A stretch of 64,000 bases of DNA from Azadirachta indica (taxonomy: Eukaryota; Streptophyta; Magnoliopsida; Sapindales; Meliaceae), in the NCBI GenBank assembly GCA_022749755.1, contig CM040442.1, positions 6,174,457 to 6,238,456 on the forward strand, written 5' to 3'. The notes below the pieces were generated by a model. The model made no database searches, was not told where the DNA came from, and was given only the letters and a program-made list of their open reading frames with translations. Of this stretch, positions 33,903 to 44,209 are shown one piece after another. Numbering within the stretch: position 1 is the first letter of the stretch; the number at the start of each line of letters is the position of its first letter. Position numbers and translations under genes: made by a program.

Positions 33903-36623
33903 ATGGGTAACGTTTGCTCACCCTCAATCTCATGTGATGCAACCATCTCCCGTTTCCTGAATTGCACGATCAATAAAGCAGCATATATAAGTGAGCTCGA
34001 AGAGAATCTTGATGCTTTGCAGCCTGAAATGCAAAAATTAATTGAAGCAAGAAATGATGTAATGGGGAGGGTCATTATTGACGAACAACAGCGAAAGCAG
34101 CGAACGCACCAAGTGCAAGGGTGGCTTTTGAGGGTGCTAGCATTTGAAGCTGAAGTTGCTGAACTGCAAAAAGTTAGATCTCGAGAAATTGAGAAACTTT
34201 GTCTTGGAGGTTACTGTTCCAGGAACTGCAGGTCGAGCTACGAGTATGGGAAAAGAGTAGCTAAAACACTGCAAGACGTGACCACTTTAAAGGGTGAAGG
34301 AGTTTTCCAAGAGGTGTCTCGAGAAATACCAGCAGATCCTGCAGATGAAATACCTATTGATCCAAAAACTGTAGGCCAGCAATCAACATTTAATGAAGTT
34401 TGGAGTTGTCTCAAAGAAAAACAAATTGGAATTGTTGGCCTATATGGCACGGGTGGAGTCGGTAAGACTACCCTATTAAAACAAATCAATAACAGCTTTT
34501 GCGATAATGAAGGGCACCATTTTGATGTTGTCATCTGGGTAGTTGTATCTAAAGACTACAAAATTACGAAAGTTCAAGACGACATTGGAAAAAAGATTGG
34601 TTTCTGTGCAGAGTCTTGGAGTACTAGAAGCTGCGAAGACAAAGCTCGGGACATCTTCAAATTTCTGAGCAAGAAGAAATTTGTGTTGTTATTAGATGAT
34701 ATATGGGAGCGGGTTGATTTGATTGAATTGGGCGTGCCTCCTCCAAGCACAAAAGTTGAATCCAAGGTGGTCTTTACCACTCGCTCATTTGCAGTTTGTC
34801 GCCAAATGGAAGCTGACAGGGAGTTCGAAGTGAAGTGTTTGCAAAGCAAGGAAGCTTGGGAATTGTTTCACAAAAAAGTCGGAAGAGATGTTCTAAACAG
34901 TCACCCGGAGATTCCTAAATTAGCTGAGATTGTTGTAAAAGAGTGTCGTGGTCTTCCTCTTGCACTTAATACAGTTGGTCGAGCCATGGCTTGTAAGAAG
35001 ACACTCGAAGAATGGAAGGATGCAGTTGAGGTGTTAAGGACATTAGCCTTTGAATTTCCAGGTATGGGAAAAGAGGTTTATACTCTTTTAAAGTTCAGTT
35101 ACGATAGTCTGCCTAACCAAAAAATCAGATCTTGCTTTTTATATTGTACTTTATTTCAAGAAGATTGTAGGATTGTTAAAAGTTACTTGATAGAGTGTTG
35201 GTTAGCAGAGGGTCTTTTAGATGAATATGATGGAAATAGAGCAATTGATCGAGGATACTCCATTATCGGCGATCTTATTCGTGCTTGTTTATTAGAGGAT
35301 GAAGATGAATTTGTATTAATGCATGATGTGGTTCGAGATATGGCTTTGTGGATAGCTTGCAGCATTGAGAAGGAAAAGGAAAACTTTTTGGTTCAAGCAG
35401 GCGTCGGGTTAAGCAAAGCACCAGAGATTGAAAAATGGGAAAGAGTGAAACGGATTTCGTTGATGGAAAATAAGATTGAGAATATATCAGAGTCTCCTAA
35501 ATGCCCTAATCTTCGAACGCTTTTTCTTGGATTTAACCGTTTATCGATCATCACAAATGATTTCTTCCAATTTATGTCTTCCCTCACAGTTTTAAACCTT
35601 GCTTATAATGATTCTCTTAAGGAGTTGCCATCTGGAATTTCGAACTTGGTTTCCCTACAACATCTTGAGCTATCGTTTACTGGCTTAATAATGTTGCCAA
35701 AAGAGATGAAAGCTTTAGTAAACCTTAAATATCTGAATTTGGCTGGTACATATTATCTTGGCAGGTTTCCGCGAGAAATTCTGTCCAGTCTGTTACTGTT
35801 ACGCACATTGTCTTTGACGAACTGTGGTATTTCTGCAACCGCCACAGAAGACAGCATCCTATTCAATGATGGTGAATCCTTGATAGAGGAATTGCTTTGT
35901 TTGGAACATTTAAATTCGCTGGCCATCACTGCAACAAGTGTTCGTGCTCTCCAAAAATTTTCAAGCCACCATAAATTTCAGAGCTGTTGTCAGAGTGTAA
36001 GTCTTCGAGACATTCAAGATTCAAATTCTCTCAACATTTCATCCTTAGCAGATATCAAGCATCTCCGTAGACTATATATATATTTTTGCGATTTCAAAGC
36101 GTTGGAGATTGATCGTGCAGGCCTGCGACAATTTCATGGTTTCCACAACCTTTATCAGGTAAAGGTTTACGCTTGCCATGAATTAAAAGACATGACATGG
36201 CTTACTCTTGCTCCAAACCTCAAGATGATTGAGATATCAAATTGTGATGGGATAGAAGAAATAATCAACGTAGAAAAATTGGTCCAAATTCAAGAGATGT
36301 GGGGAAATCTAACCCCATTTTCAGTTCTCGAATCCCTTGAACTAAACGAAGTACCAAACTTGAGGAGCATCTATTCAAATGCATTGCCCTTCTTATGTCT
36401 GAGGGAAATTGTGGTATATGAATGCCCAATGCTTAAAAGGCTTCCACTCAATTGCAACAGCGCAAAAGAACGCAAAATTGTTATCAAGGGAGAGACTTGT
36501 TGGTGGAAGAAACTGCAATGGGAGGATGAAGTCACCCAAAACAAGTTTGGTTCATGTTTTGAAATTCACGAAGATGAATGCGGAGATAAAGAAGACGACA
36601 GTGACCACACTGATGATAATTAA
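33903..36623 (+). CDS. CNL-7: intact CC-NB-LRR disease resistance protein (RPS5-like), 906 aa
   Basis: The frame is open from 33891, but the family start MGNVCSPSISCD is at 33903 with a near-ideal context (accATGGG). Gly2 and Cys5 allow double acylation and membrane anchoring. Coiled coil about 25-95; P-loop GTGGVGKTT 182-190; kinase-2 [10 protein letters not shown] 260-269; RNBS-B VVFTTRS 289-295; GLPLA 350-354; RNBS-D CFLYCTLFQED 411-421; MHD 473-475; LRRs about 510-870. The WWKKLQWEDEVTQN block precedes an acidic tail (HEDECGDKEDDSDHTDDN). CC and LRR look closest to CNL-8, while the NB and C-terminus are closest to CNL-5. It is thus a mosaic, with an identical 362-bp tract shared with CNL-5. 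No lesion seen. Ligand unknown. Confidence 0.95.
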   Translation: MGNVCSPSISCDATISRFLNCTINKAAYISELEENLDALQPEMQKLIEARNDVMGRVIIDEQQRKQRTHQVQGWLLRVLAFEAEVAELQKVRSREIEKLCLGGYCSRNCRSSYEYGKRVAKTLQDVTTLKGEGVFQEVSREIPADPADEIPIDPKTVGQQSTFNEVWSCLKEKQIGIVGLYGTGGVGKTTLLKQINNSFCDNEGHHFDVVIWVVVSKDYKITKVQDDIGKKIGFCAESWSTRSCEDKARDIFKFLSKKKFVLLLDDIWERVDLIELGVPPPSTKVESKVVFTTRSFAVCRQMEADREFEVKCLQSKEAWELFHKKVGRDVLNSHPEIPKLAEIVVKECRGLPLALNTVGRAMACKKTLEEWKDAVEVLRTLAFEFPGMGKEVYTLLKFSYDSLPNQKIRSCFLYCTLFQEDCRIVKSYLIECWLAEGLLDEYDGNRAIDRGYSIIGDLIRACLLEDEDEFVLMHDVVRDMALWIACSIEKEKENFLVQAGVGLSKAPEIEKWERVKRISLMENKIENISESPKCPNLRTLFLGFNRLSIITNDFFQFMSSLTVLNLAYNDSLKELPSGISNLVSLQHLELSFTGLIMLPKEMKALVNLKYLNLAGTYYLGRFPREILSSLLLLRTLSLTNCGISATATEDSILFNDGESLIEELLCLEHLNSLAITATSVRALQKFSSHHKFQSCCQSVSLRDIQDSNSLNISSLADIKHLRRLYIYFCDFKALEIDRAGLRQFHGFHNLYQVKVYACHELKDMTWLTLAPNLKMIEISNCDGIEEIINVEKLVQIQEMWGNLTPFSVLESLELNEVPNLRSIYSNALPFLCLREIVVYECPMLKRLPLNCNSAKERKIVIKGETCWWKKLQWEDEVTQNKFGSCFEIHEDECGDKEDDSDHTDDN

Positions 36624-37483
36624 CGGTAAGGAACATCAGCGGCGATGAAAGTCTTAAGCACTTCAAGTTTCAAATCCTTCTGTTTTTTACTTCCATTTTT
36701 TTGTCTTGACTTCTTATTTCTTGCACGTTCATGTCCGGTAATAAATGTTTCCAGCTGATAAATGACAATTGTTGTACTCTTATTGCAATTGGATTTTGTT
36801 AATTTACTTGTTTTGTTTACTTACATATTATATTACTTGCCTATCAGTTGTCCAAGTGTAATTGAGATTTTAAATGTTTAACTGTTTCTTTTAATAAGCT
36901 TCTAATCCATTAGTCCATCATTTGAGAAAATTATTAAAAAAAAAAAAAAACTCATTCTTCTTTTAATTTGCACAAATCTAGACTAATTTTCTGTATAAGT
37001 TTATTATACTCCATCTTTTTTATTTAATTGAAAAAATTAAGTAATCTTAGCACCTAAAGCCCTAAATGATTTCATTTTTACCCTGTGTAATATAATCACT
37101 AAAAAAAAATTTCCGTTAAATAAAAAATAATAAAAATACGAATAATTGTAAACTAATATATATATATATATATATCAAATTTCTATGCCTTTGAATTTTA
37201 GAAAAATATTTATAAAAAATATATTTATAAACATATTAAAAATAAAATCTCATTTAAAACATATTTTGTAAGTCTACATCCAATATAGTAATATTTCTCG
37301 TACCAATTTGTTAGATTAAGAAACGAATAAACTTCTTCCTTCTAATCTTTTCTCCTTTTCCAGCTTTCTTCTTTCTTGTTCATTGTATTTTTCTTTTTTA
37401 TTATTTTTTAGTTTAAAGACAAACAATTCTCCCAGCTAATGACTAGCGAAAAGTAAGAAAATTATATTAATTAATTTATTAAT
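36624..37483. other. 3' UTR and flank of CNL-7
   Basis: Homologous to the CNL-5 and CNL-8 flanks over most of its length. It contains a (TA)n tract at about 37156-37175. No other gene. Confidence 0.55.
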
Positions 37484-38230
37484 TTCTTGGATCATCTATG
37501 AATCGAGCTATTATATATATCCCCTAGGATTCTTCAAAGAGAGAATAATAAGAGGCGCATTATTAAAATGAAGTGGGCAATTAAGACTACTACATATATG
37601 AAAAGCTTACACGGCAAATTCCTGAAATTTGGTAACTACATATGTGAAGCTAATTGCATGGGAAAATATAAAAGCTTTGTCAAATTGACACCACACAACA
37701 GAATTGGTAGTGGAATAAAGTGGTTACTCACAAATGTTTTCAGAATGGCTTCCAAGCAAACCACTTACAGGGATAATAATTGTGGGGGCTAAAACTATCA
37801 TTCCATTAATTCTGAAAATGACCTTAATAGCACCATTGAGCACCCAAGAATATGAAGAGTCAAAAATGATGGACCTTTTTGTTTTGCAATCGTTCGATTT
37901 TTGTCTTTCCACGTGTAAAGTGGTTATTAGGCGTAGGATTCATTTAATAATTGGCCCAAGCAGAGTAGGAAATTGTTTATACTTTTGCTTTGAAATTGTT
38001 GGATTTTTCGTGCTTTGTCTTTTTTCTTTGCTTTTTCTGTTGAAGGCAATAAGCAGCAATGTTTCATTACACTCGTCAAAGGAAAAAATCAATCATTATG
38101 AGGAAATTATTGTATAAAATTTGTCATTGCGATAATGCCTTTATCAACTATGCATTCAAACAAATTAAATTCCAACTTTACAAGTATTTTCTCAACTTTT
38201 TTCAATCATTCTCCATCCGTAGTGTTAGTT
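37484..38230. repeat. R2 copy b joined to R1 copy d
   Basis: R2 words ('atcatctatgaatcgagcta', 'taggattcttcaaagagag') run to about 37590. R1 words follow ('aaatataaaagctttgtcaaa', 'agaattggtag', 'cttacagggata', 'gtgtaaagtggttat'). A middle part of R1 seen at 27100-27450 is deleted. The order R2-R1 is the same as at 26642-27840. No CNL follows directly, unlike the copies upstream of CNL-5 and -6. Confidence 0.6.
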
Positions 38231-38572
38231 TTTTTAATTAATGTTGTGATGAGTTTTTTGTAAAATTCAATCTACTATATAGAATTTTTCAATTTAAACT
38301 TAAAATGTTTCAAATTTACAAAGAAAACCATAATATTAAACAAAAGAGAGCAAAAATTGTCACAACTATCAAAAATTTAAATGTGAGTAGATGAGAATCA
38401 CCATATGTTTAGATTTAAATGGAAATATGTCTATCCTTGTTAAAATTATTGAAAAATATATAAATTGAATTGTTATATTTTTACCACATAAATCCTAATT
38501 TTTTAGGCAACTTCAACTTTTTCTAAATTAAAATATATTTATTAGTTGATGTAGCATCTTGAAATAATAGTG
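38231..38572. other. AT-rich spacer
   Basis: The left part continues homology to the tail of the 2.06-kb duplication ('gaatctt.agtaaa', 'aaatgtgagtagatgaga'). No gene seen. Confidence 0.4.
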
Positions 38573-38750
38573 GGTAAATTTAAAATTAATATAATTTGAA
38601 AATTTCCACAAAAAATTGAAACAAAATCCAGGAGCCACTTAAATAATTTCTTTCTACATGAATGGCCATCTTCTTTAGCACCTTTATATTCTTGAGTAAA
38701 AACTCCCAACTCCAAGGAGGTTTTTTTAAAGAAATGCAGAGTAATTTGTA
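38573..38750. repeat. Direct repeat R3, copy a (left of carboxylesterase)
   Basis: About 178 bp matching 42484-42660 in the same orientation: 'aaacaaaatccagga', 'aataatttctttctacatgaat', 'cacctttatatt', 'gtaatttgta'. Non-coding. Confidence 0.7.
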
Positions 38751-39312
38751 GTTAGAGAGTAATCTAGACTTGATTTATTTATGTCATGGATAGAATGTTT
38801 GTTTCTTGAATTCCCACTAGAGGCAACTGAAAATTGGATACAGATCTGGGAAGATAAGTGATGGAATTCCGGTAATGTATAAAACAAAATGGAAAAATGG
38901 AAAGTGAAAGTGGAGCTATGAAGAAATATCAATGGTCGATTGGTTAGGGAGATGTTGTATTCGATATTATTATGTGTTCACTATTTTTCTTCTGCTCGCC
39001 GGTTGATTGACGTAATATCTATTGAAGTTTCCATTAAAAAATTTGTGCACACCTGCCAAAGAATTTTCTGTTGCATAATCTATTTCAGATAATTAAACTA
39101 TTGAGAAAATTTAAGGAATTATAAGTAATGGTATTAGTCAACAATCAGTCCAGAGATAGTTGATTATCTTTTTTTTTTTTTTTTTAAATTATCATAAAGT
39201 GATAGTTTGAAATACTTCCCATGGCAAGGCGGTAATTTTTATCTTTTCTTCAACCATTATTGTAAAGTGATAATTTTGGATATCACACGAGAAGCTTAGG
39301 TATAAAAAATAC

Positions 39313-39334
39313 ATATATATATATATATATATAT
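39313..39334. repeat. (TA)n microsatellite
   Basis: About eleven TA units. Comparable (TA)n runs lie near 15055, 15961, 37156, 41358, 43347, 61296, 61890-61930 and 63001. These are the usual low-complexity of this DNA. Confidence 0.8.
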
Positions 39335-39669
39335 AACTAACTATGCGGGACCACCTGGTCACAACAATTAATATTTTGTCTATATGCTAATAATTATGCG
39401 GGACCACCGGGTCGCAGGCTCATCATCTGCTTTTTATTTTATTTACAAACTACTTCCTCTTGGCATTAATTTATCAGCAAGAATTACTTAATTAATTAAA
39501 TTTTCTTAACAAATGCCTTCAACGTCGTAATTAAATTCCTTGCATTTAAATTCTCCAATACCAAAATTAAAATACAATTATTTAGTGATCCCATTCCCAT
39601 GGGTAATAAAATCATCCTCGCATGCTAGCTAAAGGATGAAACCATAAACATCTTAAGTTCTCAAATACT

Positions 39670-39702
39670 ATTATTTTATTTTATTTTATTTTATTTATTT
39701 AT
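39670..39702. repeat. (ATTTT)n / (ATTT)n microsatellite
   Basis: Four to five 'attttatttt' units lie immediately beyond the ancestral 3' end of the carboxylesterase gene. Confidence 0.75.
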
Positions 39703-39764
39703 TTGGCAGACTGATTCTCTATAAAATCCTTTACTCCCTTGATGAACAAAGAAGACTCAATCAG

Positions 39765-40709
39765 CTAAGGCCAAAGATAGAAACCGTGGATTGCATCCGA
39801 ATACTCAATCAAATACACTTCTTTTCCACGTTTCATCATTCCCTCGTAGTATTTCTTTTGCCCTACTTTTAACGGATCAAACCCTCCGATAACAACGAGC
39901 GTCGCCGGAATATTTATGACGGAAATATCCACCGCGTTCGGCCCGAACACGTTCGCCGTCGGATGGTCCCGATCCGATCCTTCCAGCAAATACGCCGTCC
40001 ACATCCAATGACCCAGATCCTCTGAAGCTGAAAGAGCTTTCCTAACCTTCATTCCTGATTCGTTCCTTTTTTCTTCTGAGAAGTAGGGCTGAATTGCTAT
40101 TACTCCATTCAGCTTCAATCCCCGGAAACTACACTCGTTACTTAAAACTGCAACATGATGCACCAAGTTGCCGCCGGCACTGTCCCCGGCGAGAAAACAG
40201 TGCTTGACATCGGCAGAAGCAGGAAAATAATCAATGTTGTTTGAACTGTCGTCAATGAATTTTAGCACGTCAATGCCGTCTTCCAATGGATTTGGATACC
40301 GATGCTCCGGACCAAGACAGTATTTGACGGAGATGACAACAGCCGGAAGTTCCCGAGCGAGCCTACGGCAAAAATCATCGTAGATTTTTGAATTGGCATC
40401 GAAAATTGCAAACCCTCCACCATGGAAATAAACAATGACCGGCAAGCCGGTGGTGGGACTTGGATCGGTGGGCTTGTAGAGGCGGAACCAGAGGTTGCGG
40501 GAGGAGTCAACTGTGATATCGGAGGTTTTGACGCCTTGTTTTGGTTTATCTGAAACAGAGGATTTAAGATCAACCAGGTTAAAGAGAAAACGATTGACAG
40601 AGAGGTTACTGCGACAAGAAGCTTTGATTACAAAGTTGATGATGTACTGATACAGCTTCGGCTTCCATGGGAGATCTGGTAAAGTTTTAGGTTTGTCTGA
40701 ATCTGGCAT
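39765..40709 (-). CDS. Carboxylesterase (CXE18-like alpha/beta hydrolase), C-terminus cut by a nonsense codon
   Basis: A minus-strand intronless frame, 314 aa. It has the plant CXE/HSL-family signature: oxyanion-hole HGGGF (about residue 96), nucleophile motif GDSAGG (about 174-179), acid Asp in GGFDPL and catalytic His in IHGFY. It probably hydrolyses ester bonds of small molecules in the cytosol; the substrate is unknown. It is related to GID1-like proteins but most like the CXE18 group (family knowledge). The frame ends HGFYLWP then TAG (39765-39767). Reading past that TAG, the same frame gives 21 more codons (LIESSLFIKGVKDFIENQSA, then K) and a TAA at 39699-39701. That matches the usual C-terminal helix and the family length of about 335 aa. 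The TAG therefore looks like a GAG-to-TAG nonsense mutation. The catalytic triad is retained, but folding may suffer. Confidence 0.88.
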   Translation of the reverse strand: MPDSDKPKTLPDLPWKPKLYQYIINFVIKASCRSNLSVNRFLFNLVDLKSSVSDKPKQGVKTSDITVDSSRNLWFRLYKPTDPSPTTGLPVIVYFHGGGFAIFDANSKIYDDFCRRLARELPAVVISVKYCLGPEHRYPNPLEDGIDVLKFIDDSSNNIDYFPASADVKHCFLAGDSAGGNLVHHVAVLSNECSFRGLKLNGVIAIQPYFSEEKRNESGMKVRKALSASEDLGHWMWTAYLLEGSDRDHPTANVFGPNAVDISVINIPATLVVIGGFDPLKVGQKKYYEGMMKRGKEVYLIEYSDAIHGFYLWP

Positions 40710-42483
40710 ATTTGAAATAATTGCTCATCGATTACGATGGTGAGTTTACTCAACACATCTCATATCTGAGGAAAGTCTTATCCGCATCAGCAATAGAGGA
40801 AATTGGTTTGGCTGTCATTTTGTATACAGTAAAGACATTTGAGTCCCTCAAGTTTGACCAATTAACTCCATAAGTCCTATAATTTTTAAAAATAAAAAAA
40901 AAAAACTCAATTAATTAGTACTTAACACCTCTTTCAATGAAAAAATAAAATTTTATTATTATATTCTCGTTGACTATTAATATATGCAGCTGTCTATATG
41001 CAGTTGTCTAACGTAAAAATAATAATAATTTTATATTCTTAAAATAGTGAGTTTAATAAATAGATTTTGGTAATGTCCAATTAAAATATGTAAATTTTCG
41101 TGAAGTCTCTCATTGATCGAGAATTTGTTTATATAATATCTTCTAAAGTTTGTAAAATTTCAAAAATATCCTCGAAGACAAACTCTCAATGTCTTTTGAT
41201 TTTATCCTCTTAAATTTTTTAATTTCCTAAATTACCCTACGATGGCAAGCTACAGATCTGTGAATCTGGCCTTTAATTGGTTTGCACCAAAAACTGTACC
41301 GCTGATAATTAAGAAGATTTTTAAGCTTGTACTATCACTAAATAACCCTAAAACTATATATATATATATATATAATGAAGAATTTGCCGTGGAATTAATA
41401 CAACTAATTAAATAATCTGCAGCTTTTCCATGTATGTAATATTTAATTACTTGACAGCAAATAAATAAATCTTTGGTTGGATGAGAACATGACCAAGTCC
41501 ACACTTGATACAAGACTTATGATTTGGCAGTAGGCATCTTTCTCCATTCTGCTGTGACTCGAACTACTATCTTTTGCTCATTCAGCTGAAAGCCCTACAG
41601 GATGAAATTGTATGCAAGGATGCTTTACCTAACGCACAGATCACAGAAAAAGAGGTTAGCTTTATTCTTGTATCTCTATCCTCATAATTTTGTAGATTTG
41701 ACATGCTCTAGGAACTTGCTAGCATATCTCATAGCATACTCAAAGCTAATTAAATATCAAATACTATCTCGATTAGAGTTTTCTAATGTAAACCTGCTGA
41801 CAGATTATAGAGCAGTTTCTCTTGAAAACTTGGTTTACTTCAAAGCAACATACATGAGGCATGCCTACTGCTGTTGTACTTTTATCCTAAAAGAAAAGTC
41901 TTTCAGTTACCGGATGTGGGTATAGGATTCTTTTAGTGACTAAACTTAATTAATTTATTTTAGGTTGTTTTAATTAGTTGACTTTATTTTTAATTACTAA
42001 ATATTTAAAATGAATATCACTTGGGTATTTATTTTTAATAAGTGACATAAACATATATGAATTAATTAATTACCACCTCATAATATATTAATCCTGATCA
42101 GTAAGTGATGTAAAAAACCTATTTTGTCCATTTTTCGTTCAAAGAGGTGCTATAAACTAACGGAAATCTTGATACTTTTTTGATTATTGTTAAAACTTAT
42201 CTGAATAATTGGTGGGTTCTACTAATTTAATAAACTAATAAATAAAGAAAAAAAATGTGTATGTTTCCTCTCCCATTTCTCTTTTATTTTTTCTATATAC
42301 AAATTAAGAAAAACAAAATTGTGTACAGTAAATTCAATCCATATTTCTTCCTCCATTGTATTTTAATTTTAACCAAATCAAAAAACTTAGAATCAAAAGA
42401 GATAAAATTAGAATCAAAATTTAGATACACCAAAGTAGATAAATACAAAATCATAAAAGAAAAATGATTTAGAATAAAAGTGA
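40710..42483. other. Upstream region of carboxylesterase and spacer
   Basis: 40710-40870 is the likely promoter/leader of the minus-strand carboxylesterase. A stray exon-like 69-bp piece lies at 41586-41654 (see findings). A 107-codon open frame at 41602-41925 has no recognisable similarity. The rest is AT-rich without features. Confidence 0.45.
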
Positions 42484-42660
42484 ATAAATTTAAAATAAAT
42501 ATAATCTGAAAATTTTCACAAAAATTCAAACAAAATCCAGGATCCACTAAAATAATTTCTTTCTACATGAATAGCTATCTTTATCACCTTTATATTTTTA
42601 AGCAAAAACTCCACCAACTCCAATCATGAGTTTTTTTCCGAGAAATGTAAAGTAATTGTA
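42484..42660. repeat. Direct repeat R3, copy b (right of carboxylesterase)
   Basis: Aligns with 38573-38750. The two copies are about 3.9 kb apart and bracket the carboxylesterase gene. Confidence 0.7.
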
Positions 42661-43037
42661 TCTTGATAGCACATATATACCCCCAATATTAGCAAAATTA
42701 AGCGTAGAGAAGGATTAGATCATAATATGTTCTATGGTAGATATATAGGAACAAAGAAAGACTAACAAAGGTTACTAAGCATGGAACATAACTTTTATAA
42801 TTTTAATTATGAGACAAAAAATAACTTTTAAATATTTTCTTATTTTAAAATATAGTGTATGTAAACTATTGTCTAAAATTTATCACTTTTATGATTTATT
42901 GTTTAAGAATAACATGTCATTAAACGTTAAAATTGTATAACAATTAAATAGTACTATAAATCTAAAATAATACTGAGGATGACAGATTACAATATATATT
43001 TTTTTTATTTGATAAATATTGACATTAAAATTTACTA
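42661..43037. other. AT-rich spacer
   Basis: No gene, repeat or regulatory element recognised. Confidence 0.4.
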
Positions 43038-43073
43038 ATGGATAACGTTTGCTCACCCTCCATCTCATGTGAC
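43038..43073 (+). pseudogene. N-terminal CNL relic, 12 codons
   Basis: ATG then DNVCSPSISCD, matching the first codons of CNL-7 (MGNVCSPSISCD) with Gly2 changed to Asp. The match ends exactly at the GAC codon, and R2 sequence (gacaggcc...) follows at once. The 'gac' could belong to either side, which suggests a 3-bp microhomology junction. Confidence 0.7.
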
Positions 43074-43190
43074 AGGCCTTGTATTATAATGAAGTGGGAA
43101 ATTAAGGATAAGACAACGTTTTCCCTCGCCTTTTCTCAGATGTATAGCCATTTTAGAAAGCTTATGTATGCGTCACACACCAACTAACAC
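43072..43190. repeat. Repeat R2, copy c (partial)
   Basis: 'gacaggccttgtattataatgaagtggg', 'taaggataagacaacgttttcc' and 'cttatgtatgcg' match the other R2 copies. The 5' part of R2 is absent. Confidence 0.6.
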
Positions 43191-44079
43191 CGTCAACTAG
43201 TTGACCTAATATATATTGGGATAGATATCGCACTAAATTTATATTTAATTTGTATGATTTAAACAAAACGATAATAAAAAGCAAAAACGAAGTAGATTAA
43301 CGAAGAAAAGACGTAAGTAGCCACTTAAAGTTCAGGACATAAAAATATATATATATATATATATATATAATAATGTAGTTTTTAATTATATATAATTCGT
43401 TTATGATCTACCAACGAGCTGGCATGCAACATTGTCTAAAAAACCAAAAAAAACAAATTCCTAGCCTCGAGAAATATGTGGAAACACATCAACTAAAAAG
43501 TAAAAAGGATCGTGTTTTCCTAGGTCGGACAATGAAAAAGTTGAAATAAATTAATTATTTTGGGTTATCACTATCAAATTTTGTATATATATGTCTTAGC
43601 TGGATTTTCACAAACATATATATCCATAGATTCCTTCGGCTGCCTACAATAATTGATTAAAAATTTATCTACGCAAACCAAAATTAGCTAGATTAAATTC
43701 TTAAAAATTGTGTCAGGATAGAATAATTGCTTCCAAAGTGTGATTTGTTATTAATTGGAACATTGATTTGTTCAAGGATCAGAGTCATCCATGCATTGAC
43801 AGGACGTGGTAGATCTCCGTAAATTTGTTCACGTTACGTGGGATTAATCGACCGTTCTGAAGTATGCATTGTCCAAAATTGATTGGAATTTAAAGTTTTT
43901 TAATTAATTAATGAGGAATTATATATTTATTTCTAGCCGTAAAGATTCCTGGATTCCACACAACCAAAAAAAAAAAAAAAAAAGCTGTATATTTTGGCAG
44001 CCTACTAACTATTTAATGCAGTATTAAGTGAGTGGGTTATTTATTCTATCTGTTTATATATAGATCTGCTAATTAAGCT
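43191..44079. other. AT-rich spacer upstream of CNL-8
   Basis: Contains (TA)n at about 43347-43370 and a poly-A tract near 43967-43983. 'ggcagcctactaactatttaatgca' near 43997 recurs upstream of CNL-7 ('gcctgccaactatttaacgca', about 33620). That is another trace of the duplicated upstream region. Confidence 0.45.
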
Positions 44080-44209
44080 CTTTCACTTGCACTGAATTCT
44101 TCGAAAATTTCTTGTATTTTCCGACCAGAATGTTTTCTGAATAAAGCTTTTCAGCTTAATTAGTTTCCATTATCTTTTTCACTCTTCTTCTCCATATCTT
44201 CGTTCAAGT
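44080..44209 (+). promoter_or_regulatory. 5' leader of CNL-8
   Basis: 'gctctttcacttgcac', 'gaaaatttcttgtattttccgacca', 'ataaagcttttcagc' and 'cactcttcttctcc' align with the CNL-7 leader. It now leads into a damaged start. Confidence 0.45.

Noticed and set aside
41602..41925. 107-aa frame upstream of the carboxylesterase
   Set aside because: Begins inside the exon-like piece in a different frame; no recognisable domain.
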